DNA from: Pusillimonas sp035515275
Lineage (GTDB): Bacteria > Pseudomonadota > Gammaproteobacteria > Burkholderiales > Burkholderiaceae_B
DNA length: 31,829 bases
Reading direction: 5' to 3'
NCBI RefSeq assembly: GCF_035515275.1
Contig: NZ_DATJBQ010000002.1
Location: 1-31,829, forward strand
The notes below the pieces were generated by a model. The model saw only the letters and a list, made by a program, of their open reading frames with translations, was not told where the DNA came from and did no database searches. How positions within the stretch are numbered: position 1 is the first letter of the stretch; every line of letters starts with the position of its first letter. Positions 1 to 8,200 of this stretch are shown here, one piece after another. A program made the position numbers and the translations under genes.

Positions 1-1013
1 TCGCCCACCACATAAACGTCTTGGTCGGCGTTGGCAGTAAACAGGCGCGGATGGATGTCGGCCCAGCCAGTAGGCTTGCCGTCAGCACCCTTGCCGATAA
101 GGTCGGCGTACCAGATCATGTCAGCGGCCTGGTGCGGGGGCATCAGCACGGCATCGTCGAAGTCAAAGTCGCCCGCCGCAGTTTTAATGCGTTTGTTGAA
201 CGGGTCGACCTCTTTGACCGTTGCGTTGGGCACGTGGGTAATGATGTCGGGGTACAGCTCTTCGAACGCGGCCTTGTAGCCCTCGCCGATGGGGGCGATT
301 TTGGGCTTGGGGTCAAGAATAATGATCTTGCCCGGAATCTTGTTGGTTTTAATATGCCAGGCCATTAAGCACGCGCGCTCGTAGGGCGAAGGCGGACAGC
401 GATGGGGCGGCGGCGGCAGCGTCATGACAATGGTGCCGCCTTTGAATTCTTTGAGTTTGCGCTTAAGGGCAAACATTTCGGCGTTGGGCACATAAGCATT
501 GGGGAAATGCTTGCGCGTGTACTCGGCAGCGTGGGAGTCATTGCCGAACCAGGCGTCGTAAGCGTTGCGTATGCCGCCCGACAGCACCAGATAGTCGTAA
601 TCGATGACACCATGGGTGGTGCGAACCAATTTCTTGTCGCGCTCTATGGCATTGACCTCGGTATTGACCAAGGTATAGCCATAGCGATTAGCCGGCGCGA
701 GCATGTCGTGGTTAAGAAAATCGGTACTGACAATGTCGATCAGCCATTTGTTGCTCATGGGGCCCGACCAGAAGGTGGGGTTGCGCTCGAGCAGGACGAC
801 GTCGGCGTTCGGTATATGCTGGCGCAAGTATCGCGCTGTGGTCATGCCGCCCCATCCGCCGCCTGCGATAACAATGCGGGGGCCTTTGCCACGACGAGGC
901 AAAAGCTGAGTTGTGCTGTGAACGGCGGCCGGCGCGGCCAATGAAGCGGTTGGAATGCCCAAAGCACCAAGGGCCAAGGCGGGAGGCGTAAGCAAGAAGC
1001 TTCTGCGGTCCAT
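1..1013 (-). CDS. FccB-like flavoprotein subunit of sulfide dehydrogenase (partial, C-terminus off the left edge)
   Basis: FAD-dependent pyridine-nucleotide-disulfide oxidoreductase of the flavocytochrome c sulfide dehydrogenase / sulfide:quinone reductase group, which oxidises sulfide in the periplasm. Seen: an N-terminal MDRRSFLL followed by a hydrophobic Ala/Leu stretch, which is a Tat-like export signal; a dinucleotide motif IVIAGGGWGG at about residue 46; a RCPPSPYERA segment matching RCPPGPYERA as I recall it from Allochromatium FccB; and a second FAD motif (VYVVG) just as the frame runs off the window at about residue 337 of an expected 420-430. The start ATG has AGGAG 8 bases upstream. 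No cytochrome c partner (FccA) is visible; it could lie beyond the left edge. The gene is divergent from the MFS transporter. Sulfide as substrate is inferred from family; another thiol or quinone-linked role is possible. Confidence 0.8.
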   Translation of the reverse strand, partial: MDRRSFLLTPPALALGALGIPTASLAAPAAVHSTTQLLPRRGKGPRIVIAGGGWGGMTTARYLRQHIPNADVVLLERNPTFWSGPMSNKWLIDIVSTDFLNHDMLAPANRYGYTLVNTEVNAIERDKKLVRTTHGVIDYDYLVLSGGIRNAYDAWFGNDSHAAEYTRKHFPNAYVPNAEMFALKRKLKEFKGGTIVMTLPPPPHRCPPSPYERACLMAWHIKTNKIPGKIIILDPKPKIAPIGEGYKAAFEELYPDIITHVPNATVKEVDPFNKRIKTAAGDFDFDDAVLMPPHQAADMIWYADLIGKGADGKPTGWADIHPRLFTANADQDVYVVG

Positions 1014-1142
1014 TTTTATTCTCCTAGCAGTCATACATGACACACTGAATGGGCTGACCAGCCCGTATGCGGAAGCAGGATAACAGCAATTACCTTTCAG
1101 TTCCAATTAATGGAAAATGACAGGGTAATAATTACAACTAAG

Positions 1143-1148
1143 TATAAT
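1143..1148 (+). promoter_or_regulatory. Candidate -10 box for the MFS transporter
   Basis: A perfect TATAAT lies 58 bases before the ATG at 1206, in an AT-rich stretch between divergent genes. The best -35-like match (ATGACA, 1117-1122) is 20 bases away, longer than the usual 16-18, so this is tentative. If used, transcription would begin near 1155 and the upstream in-frame ATG at 1110 could not be translated, which supports the 1206 start. Confidence 0.35.
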
Positions 1149-1205
1149 TCTCCTGGCGCTGCACCAGCGCACACCCAATTCACTTCGCAATACGGTTTCT
1201 TCAAC

Positions 1206-2402
1206 ATGACCTCAGCCACAAATACCCCCTATTTACGCACGCTCTACGTCGGGTCGTTCATTGTGCTGCTGTCATTGGGTGTACGCGCCACCTTTGGGTT
1301 ATTCATGCAACCCATGGGCATGGAGCACGGTTGGGGACGCGACGTATTTTCGATGGCCTTCGCCATACAGAACCTGGTATGGGGCGTGGGCGCAATACTC
1401 ATGGGTATTTTGGCCGACCGCGTGGGCTCGGGCCGCACCATTGCAGTGGGCGCCTTTCTTTACGCGCTCGGCATGATCGGCATGTATTTTTCGCACACCG
1501 AAATGCAGTTGTACCTGACCGCCGGCGTCATTGTTGGTCTGGGCCAGGCCGGCACCACGTTCCCGGTTATTTTGCCGGTGGTTGCACGGGTCGTGCCGGT
1601 CGCTTACCGCAGCACGGCCATGGGTATCGCCAGCGCCGGCGGCTCGCTTGGCCAGTTTCTTATCGTACCCACCAGTCAGGGCCTGATCACCGCCATGGAC
1701 TGGGCAGGCGCCCTGTGGGTGCTTTCTTTGTTCATGGCCGTCGGTATACCCCTGGCGGCCTTTCTTAAGGGACGCCCCGGCGCTCACACCGGCACGCTTT
1801 CGCTGGGGGGCGCCATAAAACAGGCCCTGGCGCACCCCTCTTTCCATCTGTTGTTCTGGAGCTATTTCGTCTGCGGCTTTCATACCGCGTTCGTTACGCT
1901 GCATTTGCCGGCTTATTTAAGCGACGGGGGCTTGAACGCCACCCACGGCGCAACCGCCATCGCCCTGATCGGCCTGTTCAATATTTTTGGATGCTACGCA
2001 TCCGGCAAACTCGGAGAGCAGCACAGCAAGAAAACACTGCTGGCCGGCGTCTATTTCTTACGCGCATTCGGCATTATCTTTTTGATTGCAATGCCTTTGA
2101 CGCCGATTGTGGTTTATGTTTTTGCAGCCTGGATGGGGCTGTTCTGGCTGGGTACGGTGCCGCTTACACAGGGCCTGATCGGCCAGATTTACGGTTTCCG
2201 CTACGCCGCCACCTTGTCGGGCATCGCGTTTCTGGGCCACCAGATCGGCAGTTTTATCGGCGTATGGTGGGGCGGTTACGCCTACCAAACCACCGGCAGC
2301 TATACAATGGTGTGGTGGGCCAGCATTGCGTTGGCGGTGATAGCGGCTGTGCTATGCCTGCCCATAAAAGAAAAGCCGCTGGCCGCTCCGGTAGCCGCTT
2401 AA
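1206..2402 (+). CDS. MFS transporter (about 12 membrane segments)
   Basis: Major facilitator superfamily permease of the inner membrane, 398 aa. Seen: alternating hydrophobic segments throughout; the loop 2-3 signature GILADRVGSGRT; a second-half equivalent at ASGKLGEQHSKK. The sequence after the start (LRTLYVGSFIVLLSLGVRATFGLF) resembles the oxalate/formate antiporter-like and monocarboxylate-type branches, so a small organic anion is a plausible but unproven substrate. An in-frame ATG at 1110 would add 32 polar residues. I chose 1206 because it places membrane segment 1 about ten residues from the start and because a good -10 box lies between the two ATGs; neither ATG has a clear Shine-Dalgarno sequence. 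It is divergent from the FccB-like gene and followed 24 bases later by a small membrane-protein gene. Confidence 0.8.
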   Translation: MTSATNTPYLRTLYVGSFIVLLSLGVRATFGLFMQPMGMEHGWGRDVFSMAFAIQNLVWGVGAILMGILADRVGSGRTIAVGAFLYALGMIGMYFSHTEMQLYLTAGVIVGLGQAGTTFPVILPVVARVVPVAYRSTAMGIASAGGSLGQFLIVPTSQGLITAMDWAGALWVLSLFMAVGIPLAAFLKGRPGAHTGTLSLGGAIKQALAHPSFHLLFWSYFVCGFHTAFVTLHLPAYLSDGGLNATHGATAIALIGLFNIFGCYASGKLGEQHSKKTLLAGVYFLRAFGIIFLIAMPLTPIVVYVFAAWMGLFWLGTVPLTQGLIGQIYGFRYAATLSGIAFLGHQIGSFIGVWWGGYAYQTTGSYTMVWWASIALAVIAAVLCLPIKEKPLAAPVAA

Positions 2403-2426
2403 GGTTCATGCTTAAAGTGTTTTGCC

Positions 2427-2600
2427 ATGCACGACCGCGTCAATGACTTGCCGGGCCCTGAACGCCCCCGCCGATACAAGCTTGTGCGGCTGGCGGGTTT
2501 TGTGTTGCTTGCCGTTGTACTGGCCTTGGCCTTCATGGGCCACCTTAGCGCCGACATGCGCGTTCAGTGGGCCAACCTTATGTCTCTGTGCGGGTTTTGA
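2427..2600 (+). CDS. Small single-pass membrane protein, 57 aa
   Basis: Unrecognised small protein. It has a charged N-terminus (MHDRVNDLPGPERPRRYK), one hydrophobic helix (about residues 20-40, rich in Leu, Val, Ala) and a short tail ending in LCGF, giving the look of a type II or tail-anchored inner-membrane peptide. It begins 24 bases after the MFS stop and stops 9 bases before the convergent PaeA-type gene ends, so it fills the gap exactly. The frame is open with no overlap of either neighbour. No strong Shine-Dalgarno sequence is present, so it may be translated by coupling to the MFS gene. Function unknown; a partner role for either neighbouring membrane protein is speculation. Confidence 0.55.
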   Translation: MHDRVNDLPGPERPRRYKLVRLAGFVLLAVVLALAFMGHLSADMRVQWANLMSLCGF

Positions 2601-2609
2601 GGCAGTTGA

Positions 2610-3932
2610 TCAACCCAGTTGCTCTCCTGACACCGACGCCTTTTCCCCCAATGGGGTTACCAGCAACTGATCAATCCGGTAATGGTCGACGTCGACCACC
2701 TCGAAACGCACCCCGGCGCACTCTACGCAGTCGGCCGGGCGGGGCACTTTGCGCAGCATGAACATCATGAAACCGGCGGCCGTCTCGTATTTTTCTTCGT
2801 CGGGAAGCTCGTCAATGGTTAAGGTGCGCTTCAGGTCTTCAACCGGCGTGCTGCCTTCAATCAGCCAGGAACCATCATTGCGCTGAACAATAGACTGATG
2901 TTCGTCCACGGGGGTACCCCAGGTGCCCATGACGGTAACCATGATGTCGCTTAAAGTGACTACGCCCACCACCAGGGCGTACTCGTTGATGACCACGGCG
3001 AACTTTTCGTTGTTGGCGCGAAAATGGTCAAGAAGTTCAGACAACGTTAACGTGTCGGGGATGCTGAGCACCGTGCGCAGCGTAGACTCGTTCAGCTGAA
3101 AATGCGCCTGCTTGTTAAGCAAGCGAACAAGAATATCGCGCGTGTCGACATAGCCTATGACCTTGTCGATGTCTCCGTCGCACACCAGAAAACGAGAATA
3201 CGGATGCTCGGCAATCTTGCGCCGAATGCTGTCCTCGGATTCGTTCACCTCAAAATACACGACGCTGTCGCGCGTGGTCATGCAGGACGAAACGGTGCGC
3301 GACTCAAGCTCGAAGACGTTTTCAATGAAGTGCTGTTCTTGGTGCTGCAACACGCCCGCTTGTGCGCCGGCCTCGACCACCGCCGAAATATCATCAAAAG
3401 TGATTTTGTCGTCGCGCCTTGTGTCGACCTTGAACAGCTGGAACAACAAGTTCGAGATAAGGTTCAACAACCACGACAGCGGTCGACAGAGGCGAATAAA
3501 CACCTTGATGGGCCTGATCACCGCAACGGCGATGCGCTCGGGTGCGATCATGGCAAGGCGCTTGGGCATCAGGTCGGCAAACAGCACGAACAGCCCGGTT
3601 ACGAATACGAACGACAAGGCAAAGCCGATGCTGTCCAGGCCGGGCCCCTGGTAAAACAGGCCCACCAACGCCACAAAATAGGGCCGAAAGGCCCCTTCGC
3701 TAAGCACACCGCCCAAGATGGCAAGTGTATTGAGCCCGATTTGGGAAGCTGCAAAAAAATCGGAGGAGTTCTGCTGCAGCGCCATGACCTCTAGCGCACG
3801 CTCGTCGCCCGACTCGGCCAGCAGCTTCAGTTTGATTTTGCGCGCGGCTGCCAGGGCGATTTCGGTTAGCGACAAGAACCCTGCCGCCCCAACCAATAGC
3901 ACCACAATGACAATGTGCTCGAACAGACTCAC
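2610..3932 (-). CDS. paeA: PaeA/YtfL-type CNNM (DUF21) and CBS-domain membrane protein
   Basis: Inner-membrane protein of the HlyC/CorC/CNNM family, 440 aa, close to the roughly 447 aa of E. coli YtfL, which is reported as the cadaverine/putrescine exporter PaeA. Domain order: DUF21 transmembrane region (about residues 1-190; FLSLTEIALAAARKIKLKLLAESG near the start is typical), a CBS pair (about 205-335; NEYALVVGVVTLSDIM), and a C-terminal CorC_HlyC domain (about 345-430; ends VDVDHYRIDQLLVT). The segment VVEAGAQAGVL, FELESRTV, CMTTRDSVV and the GFMMFMLRK motif match the YtfL subgroup well by memory of that sequence. The start is GTG with AGGT just upstream. Divergent from gltS. Polyamine export is inferred from orthology; older names call it a hemolysin, which should not be read literally. 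Confidence 0.85.
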   Translation of the reverse strand: MSLFEHIVIVVLLVGAAGFLSLTEIALAAARKIKLKLLAESGDERALEVMALQQNSSDFFAASQIGLNTLAILGGVLSEGAFRPYFVALVGLFYQGPGLDSIGFALSFVFVTGLFVLFADLMPKRLAMIAPERIAVAVIRPIKVFIRLCRPLSWLLNLISNLLFQLFKVDTRRDDKITFDDISAVVEAGAQAGVLQHQEQHFIENVFELESRTVSSCMTTRDSVVYFEVNESEDSIRRKIAEHPYSRFLVCDGDIDKVIGYVDTRDILVRLLNKQAHFQLNESTLRTVLSIPDTLTLSELLDHFRANNEKFAVVINEYALVVGVVTLSDIMVTVMGTWGTPVDEHQSIVQRNDGSWLIEGSTPVEDLKRTLTIDELPDEEKYETAAGFMMFMLRKVPRPADCVECAGVRFEVVDVDHYRIDQLLVTPLGEKASVSGEQLG

Positions 3933-4084
3933 CGTTTACCTGTTGGAAGGAAATAATTCGACAAGTATACGGGTTCGCGGCCAAGCATACGCCGACCTTT
4001 TCAAGCTTGATCAGCGCCCTCTTGTGCCCGGAAACCTTATAAACTGTCAGCCACTAGAACCGAACACCAGAAACGGAACGCAAT

Positions 4085-5275
4085 ATGAGCTTTTCGCCGC
4101 TCGGATCACTGCTTGCTGCCTTTGTAATGTTGCTGGTGGGCAGCTACGTCAACCGAAAGATTGCCTTTTTATCCCGTTACAACATACCCGACCCCATTAC
4201 CGGCGGGCTCTTGTTTGCCGTACCGGTGTCGATTGCCATCGAGTTTTTCGATGTCAGCATGACGTTCGAGCAATCGATCAAGCCGATTTTGCTGCTGATG
4301 TTCTTTGCAGGCGTCGGCTTATGTGCCGACTTGCGCCAGCTCAAGCGCGGCGGCAAGGCCTTGCCCATTTTCATGCTGGTGCTGTTTCCGTTCATTATCT
4401 TGCAGAACGTGACCGGCGTCGTTATGGCAAAGCTGCTCGACCTGCACCCCATCTTCGGCCTTATTGCCGGCTCAATCACCCTGGTGGGGGGCCACGGCAC
4501 AGGGGCAGCCTACGCCGACCGGTTCGCGCAGTTCAATAATCTGCAGATGGTCATGGAGTTAGCCATGACCCTGGCGACGGTAGGGCTGATAGTGGGGGGC
4601 ATAGTGGGTGGGCCCGTGGCGCAATTTTTGATCAAGCGCCACAGGCTGCGTTCAGAGGCGGAAAGCGCTTCGGAAGAGCACGTATTTCGGGAAACCCCTG
4701 CGCCCATCAGTACCAACTCTGCCATAGCCGCCCTGGCCGGCGTCATTGCCGCCGTAATCGGCGGTCAATGGCTGGCAGACCAGTTCGCCGATAGCCCGGT
4801 AACGGTACCGGCGTTCTTGTGGTGCATGATCTTGGGTATTGCCATTCGAAACCTGCTGCCCCTTGCCAAGGTGCAGTTCGACGATCGACCCGCCGATATT
4901 GTGTCCAATGTTTCGTTATCGCTGTTTCTGGTCATGACCATGATGACGCTCGACCTGATCGACGTCGCGCACTCGGCGGGCCCCTTCCTTTTGATCATTG
5001 CCGTGCAAGTGATGGTTATTGTGGCCTACGCCATATTCGTGTGCTTCAGGTTCATGGGTCGCGACTACGAAGCCGCAGTCACAACCGCGGCATTCGTTGG
5101 CTTTAGTATGGGCTCTACCGCCACCGCCATGGCAAACATGCAGGCCATTTCAGCCAGGCACGGCCCCGCCCCCACCAGTTTCCTGATCGTACCGCTGGCA
5201 GGCGCCTTCTTCGTCGACATACTCAACGCTTTCGTCCTGACCATTATGCTTTCGCTGCCGTTTATGGGAGGCTGA
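4085..5275 (+). CDS. gltS: Sodium/glutamate symporter GltS
   Basis: Na+-coupled glutamate uptake carrier of the ESS family, 396 aa (typical about 400), inner membrane with about ten hydrophobic segments in two halves. Seen: the hallmark GGHGTGAAYADRF at about residue 138 (the re-entrant loop motif of GltS) and its second-half counterpart GFSMGSTATAMANMQA near residue 340. It also has the family N-terminal pattern NIPDPITGGLL. The gene ends one base before the TAXI-type binding protein begins, so the two are almost certainly co-transcribed and probably translationally coupled. Glutamate specificity is known for the family and inferred here. Confidence 0.93.
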   Translation: MSFSPLGSLLAAFVMLLVGSYVNRKIAFLSRYNIPDPITGGLLFAVPVSIAIEFFDVSMTFEQSIKPILLLMFFAGVGLCADLRQLKRGGKALPIFMLVLFPFIILQNVTGVVMAKLLDLHPIFGLIAGSITLVGGHGTGAAYADRFAQFNNLQMVMELAMTLATVGLIVGGIVGGPVAQFLIKRHRLRSEAESASEEHVFRETPAPISTNSAIAALAGVIAAVIGGQWLADQFADSPVTVPAFLWCMILGIAIRNLLPLAKVQFDDRPADIVSNVSLSLFLVMTMMTLDLIDVAHSAGPFLLIIAVQVMVIVAYAIFVCFRFMGRDYEAAVTTAAFVGFSMGSTATAMANMQAISARHGPAPTSFLIVPLAGAFFVDILNAFVLTIMLSLPFMGG

Positions 5276-5276
5276 C

Positions 5277-6746
5277 ATGAGACGAATCATCTGCCTGCTG
5301 TTGCTGGCCTTCCTGGCAGCCTGCACCCAGGGCCCCGGGGTGGACGCCTTGCGCAACGACGTGGCCGCCCAGCTTGAACAGATTTTGCCCGACCAGGGCA
5401 TCGAGGTGGCATCGCTCGAGCGACGAGGCTCTCAGAAAGACACCGAGGCGCCCGAAGGGGAAACGCGCCGTATCGTTTATTTTGATGCCCAGCTCAAGCT
5501 GAATAAAGATATTGATTTCGGTGCGTGGAACTCGCCTGGCATTTCTGCGCTGGTTTCAGCCCTAGGCGCGGGGCCCAAAGGCATCGAGGGCATCAAAACA
5601 GGTGGTAACCGGGCCGGCGACACGATTGAAGCGCATGGCACGGTTCTGTATCGGCAAGAAGGCGACGCCTGGGCGCCTGCAGTGCCGGTCGGTTATTCTC
5701 CGCCCGTGGCAGCGCCTCGCACCACATCCGATACGAGCCCTGGAAGCGCCGCGTGGTCAACCACGCTTCGCAATATGCTGGACACCTTACCCCGCGACAC
5801 GTCGCCAGAGCAAAACCGCATTATCGAACAAGAGCTTCGGTTGGCCCACCAAACCATTCGGGCCCGTTTGGCTCGCAGCAATCGGGGCTACGCCATTGCC
5901 GCCGGCGCCGAGCACGGGCAGTATCTTCGTGTTGCCCGTGCCCTGTTTGGCGCCGACAACCCGCGCACCGTACCCCTTATTACGCAGGGCGGCGAAGAAA
6001 ACCTGCAGCTGTTGCGTGCGGGAAAGGTTTCGTTGGCGCTAGCCCAAGGCGATGCTGCACAAGACGCCTACGAAGGCACCGGCGCTTTCAGCGGGATCGG
6101 TGCGCATACCGAGCTACGCAGCATCGGCAGCCTGTACCCCGAACCCCTGCACGTAATAGCGCTTGCCCAAAGCAAGCTCGAGTCCATTGCCCAGTTGCGG
6201 GGCAAGCGCGTCGCTATCGGAAAGGTGGGGTCGGCATCGCGCACGACCGCCTTGCGCGTACTGCAGGCCCACGGCCTCGAGGCCAACGACATTGAGCCAC
6301 TCGAACTAAGCATTGGTGAGGCGCTGAGCGCACTGCAACAGGGCCAGGTCGACGCCGTCATGCAGGTCATCGGCACGCCTTCCGACAGCATTCGCGAATT
6401 GCAAACCCATACCACCCTGAAATTCTTACCGCTTGCTCACAGCGCCGTCGCCCAGATGGTCCAGGCGCGCGCTGGCTACTTTCCGTACTCGATCTCGCGG
6501 GGCGTTTACCCCAGCCAGAATTATGATGTTCCCACCATCGCCGCTGCCGCCCTGCTGCTCACCGACACAACGCTCTCCGACGCAGAGGTCGACGCCCTGA
6601 CTCGGCGTGTCTACCAGACCGGACGCGACTACCCCGGCCGGGGCAGTGCTCAAGGGGCGCAAATTTCGGTGGCCACCAGCAAGATCGGCCTTTCTGTGCC
6701 CCTTCACCCTGCCGCAGCACGCGCGTTAAACAGTCTGGAACCATAA
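5277..6746 (+). CDS. TAXI-family solute-binding lipoprotein with a long N-terminal extension
   Basis: Periplasmic binding protein of the TRAP-associated extracytoplasmic immunogenic (TAXI) family, 489 aa against a usual 320-340. Seen: a lipoprotein signal (MRRIICLLLLAFLAAC, lipobox LAAC with Cys16); an extension of about 190 residues containing a beta-rich block (about 45-125) and a helical, proline-bounded block (about 160-200); then the TAXI domain from about residue 205 (YAIAAGAEHGQYLRVARALFG) through LRGKRVAIGKVGSASRTTA and a C-terminal helical part. No TRAP membrane subunits follow. The start is one base after the gltS stop. TAXI proteins studied elsewhere bind glutamate or 2-oxoglutarate, which fits GltS as neighbour; cooperation between the two is my inference. 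Confidence 0.85.
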   Translation: MRRIICLLLLAFLAACTQGPGVDALRNDVAAQLEQILPDQGIEVASLERRGSQKDTEAPEGETRRIVYFDAQLKLNKDIDFGAWNSPGISALVSALGAGPKGIEGIKTGGNRAGDTIEAHGTVLYRQEGDAWAPAVPVGYSPPVAAPRTTSDTSPGSAAWSTTLRNMLDTLPRDTSPEQNRIIEQELRLAHQTIRARLARSNRGYAIAAGAEHGQYLRVARALFGADNPRTVPLITQGGEENLQLLRAGKVSLALAQGDAAQDAYEGTGAFSGIGAHTELRSIGSLYPEPLHVIALAQSKLESIAQLRGKRVAIGKVGSASRTTALRVLQAHGLEANDIEPLELSIGEALSALQQGQVDAVMQVIGTPSDSIRELQTHTTLKFLPLAHSAVAQMVQARAGYFPYSISRGVYPSQNYDVPTIAAAALLLTDTTLSDAEVDALTRRVYQTGRDYPGRGSAQGAQISVATSKIGLSVPLHPAAARALNSLEP

Positions 6747-6800
6747 AGTGCGTTACTCTGTCAGAACTACTGTGTAATTCAAACGTTTTAGGAGCAATTC

Positions 6801-7082
6801 ATGGCTCAAGCCTCAGCCCGCCATATCCTTGTCAGCACCGAAGAAAAGGCCAACGAACTGAAAGCGGCCATCGCCGGCGGTGCCGATTTTGCCCAAGTGG
6901 CCAAAGAAAACTCAAGCTGCCCGTCCAGTCGCGACGGCGGAAACCTGGGTTCTTTCGGTCGCGGCCAAATGGTTCCCGAGTTTGACCAGGTCGTGTTCAG
7001 CGCACCTGTCGGCGAAGTCCAGGGCCCCGTCAAGACCCAGTTCGGCTATCACCTGGTTGAAGTCACCGAACGGCAAGATTAA
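6801..7082 (+). CDS. ppiC: Parvulin-type peptidyl-prolyl cis-trans isomerase (PpiC-like)
   Basis: Single-domain cytoplasmic parvulin, 93 aa, the same size as E. coli PpiC; it accelerates cis-trans isomerisation of X-Pro bonds in folding proteins. Seen: ARHILV at the N-terminus, FAQVAKENSSCPSS, the GGNLGSFGRGQMVPEFDQVVF core and C-terminal FGYHLVEV, all family signatures with the active-site histidines of ARHI and GYHLVEV. No signal peptide. AGGAG lies 6 bases before the ATG. It starts 54 bases after the TAXI gene in the same direction, so it may share that transcript or have its own promoter in the gap. A strong terminator follows. Confidence 0.93.
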   Translation: MAQASARHILVSTEEKANELKAAIAGGADFAQVAKENSSCPSSRDGGNLGSFGRGQMVPEFDQVVFSAPVGEVQGPVKTQFGYHLVEVTERQD

Positions 7083-7157
7083 GCAAGCGGCACTAAGTGC
7101 TGCTGCGCGCGGCGCTTTCAAGCCGGTTTAGCTAAGCCGCTTGCCACGCGCTGGCAA

Positions 7158-7199
7158 GCCATTAAAAAACCCAGGACATGTCCTGGGTTTTTTAATGGC
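7158..7199. terminator. Bidirectional intrinsic terminator, 42-bp perfect palindrome
   Basis: Two 21-base arms meet with no spacer: the left arm has an A6 tract then CCCAGGACA, the right arm TGTCCTGGG then T6. Each strand therefore reads as a GC-rich stem followed by a U tract. It sits between the convergent ppiC (+) and the MtfA-like gene (-) and can end both transcripts. Confidence 0.92.
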
Positions 7200-7201
7200 G
7201 C

Positions 7202-8065
7202 TCACGGAGCTGACCCAGGTAACCGGCCGGCTGTGGTCAGACGCCGAAGGGGGTCCTGACGGTAATAACGAACCAATAGGCCATACCACTCGGGCAGGGC
7301 TTCGGACAGCGGCAAGGGGTCGACAAAAAACGCCTCGGAACTGACTGCAAAAAATTCCGCCTCGTCGGTGGCTGCGTACGGATCCAGGGGCAGCTGCCCG
7401 AACCATGACGCGCCGGCCTCTGACTCAGGATCGACATGCGGCGGAATGGCGTCTTCAATTGCATCCAGCGCCTGATTGAAGCGTTCAAACGAGTCAGTCA
7501 ACACACGTACCCAGTAACGCGGGTCAATATCATGGGCGCCCAGGCTGGGCACGCCGTCGACCGCTCCGGCATACAGATCAAGCTTATGGGCGAACTCGTG
7601 GATCACCACATTGACGCCGCCCTCGTCTGACCGGGAAAGGTCTTCCCATGACAGGATCACGGGCCCGCCCTCCCAGGCTTCGCCCGAGGCTTCCATGATG
7701 TACTCATGCACCACACCGCTTTCATCGACCTCGGTGCGCGGAATAAGGAAACCGCCCGGGTAGACGATGATCTCGGTCCAGCCCTCGTACAGGCGCGCGT
7801 CAAGCTGAAGTATGGGCAGGGCGGCCTGAGCAGCAATGGACAGCATCATGCTGTCGGACAGTTTGAGCCCGGCGGCGCCGCTGAAGGTTTTGCCGGCCAA
7901 TATCCAGGCGGCTCGGGCGCGCAACGCTTCGTCCTCTTGTAAGGTAAGCCCCGCAAGAAACGGCAAACCAGCCAAGGTGCGCCGCCAATGTTCATCAGTA
8001 ATACCCGCCAGGGTTCGCTCTACCTTGCGCTGGGCCGCCCCACGGCCGGCAAGCCATCTGAACAT
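7202..8065 (-). CDS. mtfA: MtfA-like M90 zinc metallopeptidase
   Basis: Cytosolic zinc peptidase of family M90 (MtfA/YeeI), 287 aa against about 265 in E. coli. In enterobacteria MtfA binds the glucose repressor Mlc and has aminopeptidase activity. Seen: the zinc-binding HEFAHKLD (His156, Glu157, His160) preceded by a hydrophobic VNVVI, and a downstream AEFFAVSSEAFF segment (about residue 240) supplying the third ligand glutamate; PRTEVDESGVVHEYI and WGE/WED-type strands also fit. Ends 3 bases past the palindromic terminator. Divergent from the thiopurine methyltransferase gene. The physiological target here is unknown: a PTS/Mlc link is not shown by this window. Confidence 0.88.
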   Translation of the reverse strand: MFRWLAGRGAAQRKVERTLAGITDEHWRRTLAGLPFLAGLTLQEDEALRARAAWILAGKTFSGAAGLKLSDSMMLSIAAQAALPILQLDARLYEGWTEIIVYPGGFLIPRTEVDESGVVHEYIMEASGEAWEGGPVILSWEDLSRSDEGGVNVVIHEFAHKLDLYAGAVDGVPSLGAHDIDPRYWVRVLTDSFERFNQALDAIEDAIPPHVDPESEAGASWFGQLPLDPYAATDEAEFFAVSSEAFFVDPLPLSEALPEWYGLLVRYYRQDPLRRLTTAGRLPGSAP

Positions 8066-8200
8066 GCTGAATACCTAGTGTGGAAATGGGTCGTTGATAC
8101 TACCATGACAGGCCTGGAGGCCTCGCCAAACACAAACGCCGCTTTGTCTACAATATTAAGCTGATTCGATCAGTGGAACGATTTATTAAGGAAGCCCCAC

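Noticed and set aside
402..944. 180-codon plus-strand open frame within the FccB-like gene
   Set aside because: The minus strand encodes an uninterrupted flavoprotein with FAD motifs; this is its shadow.
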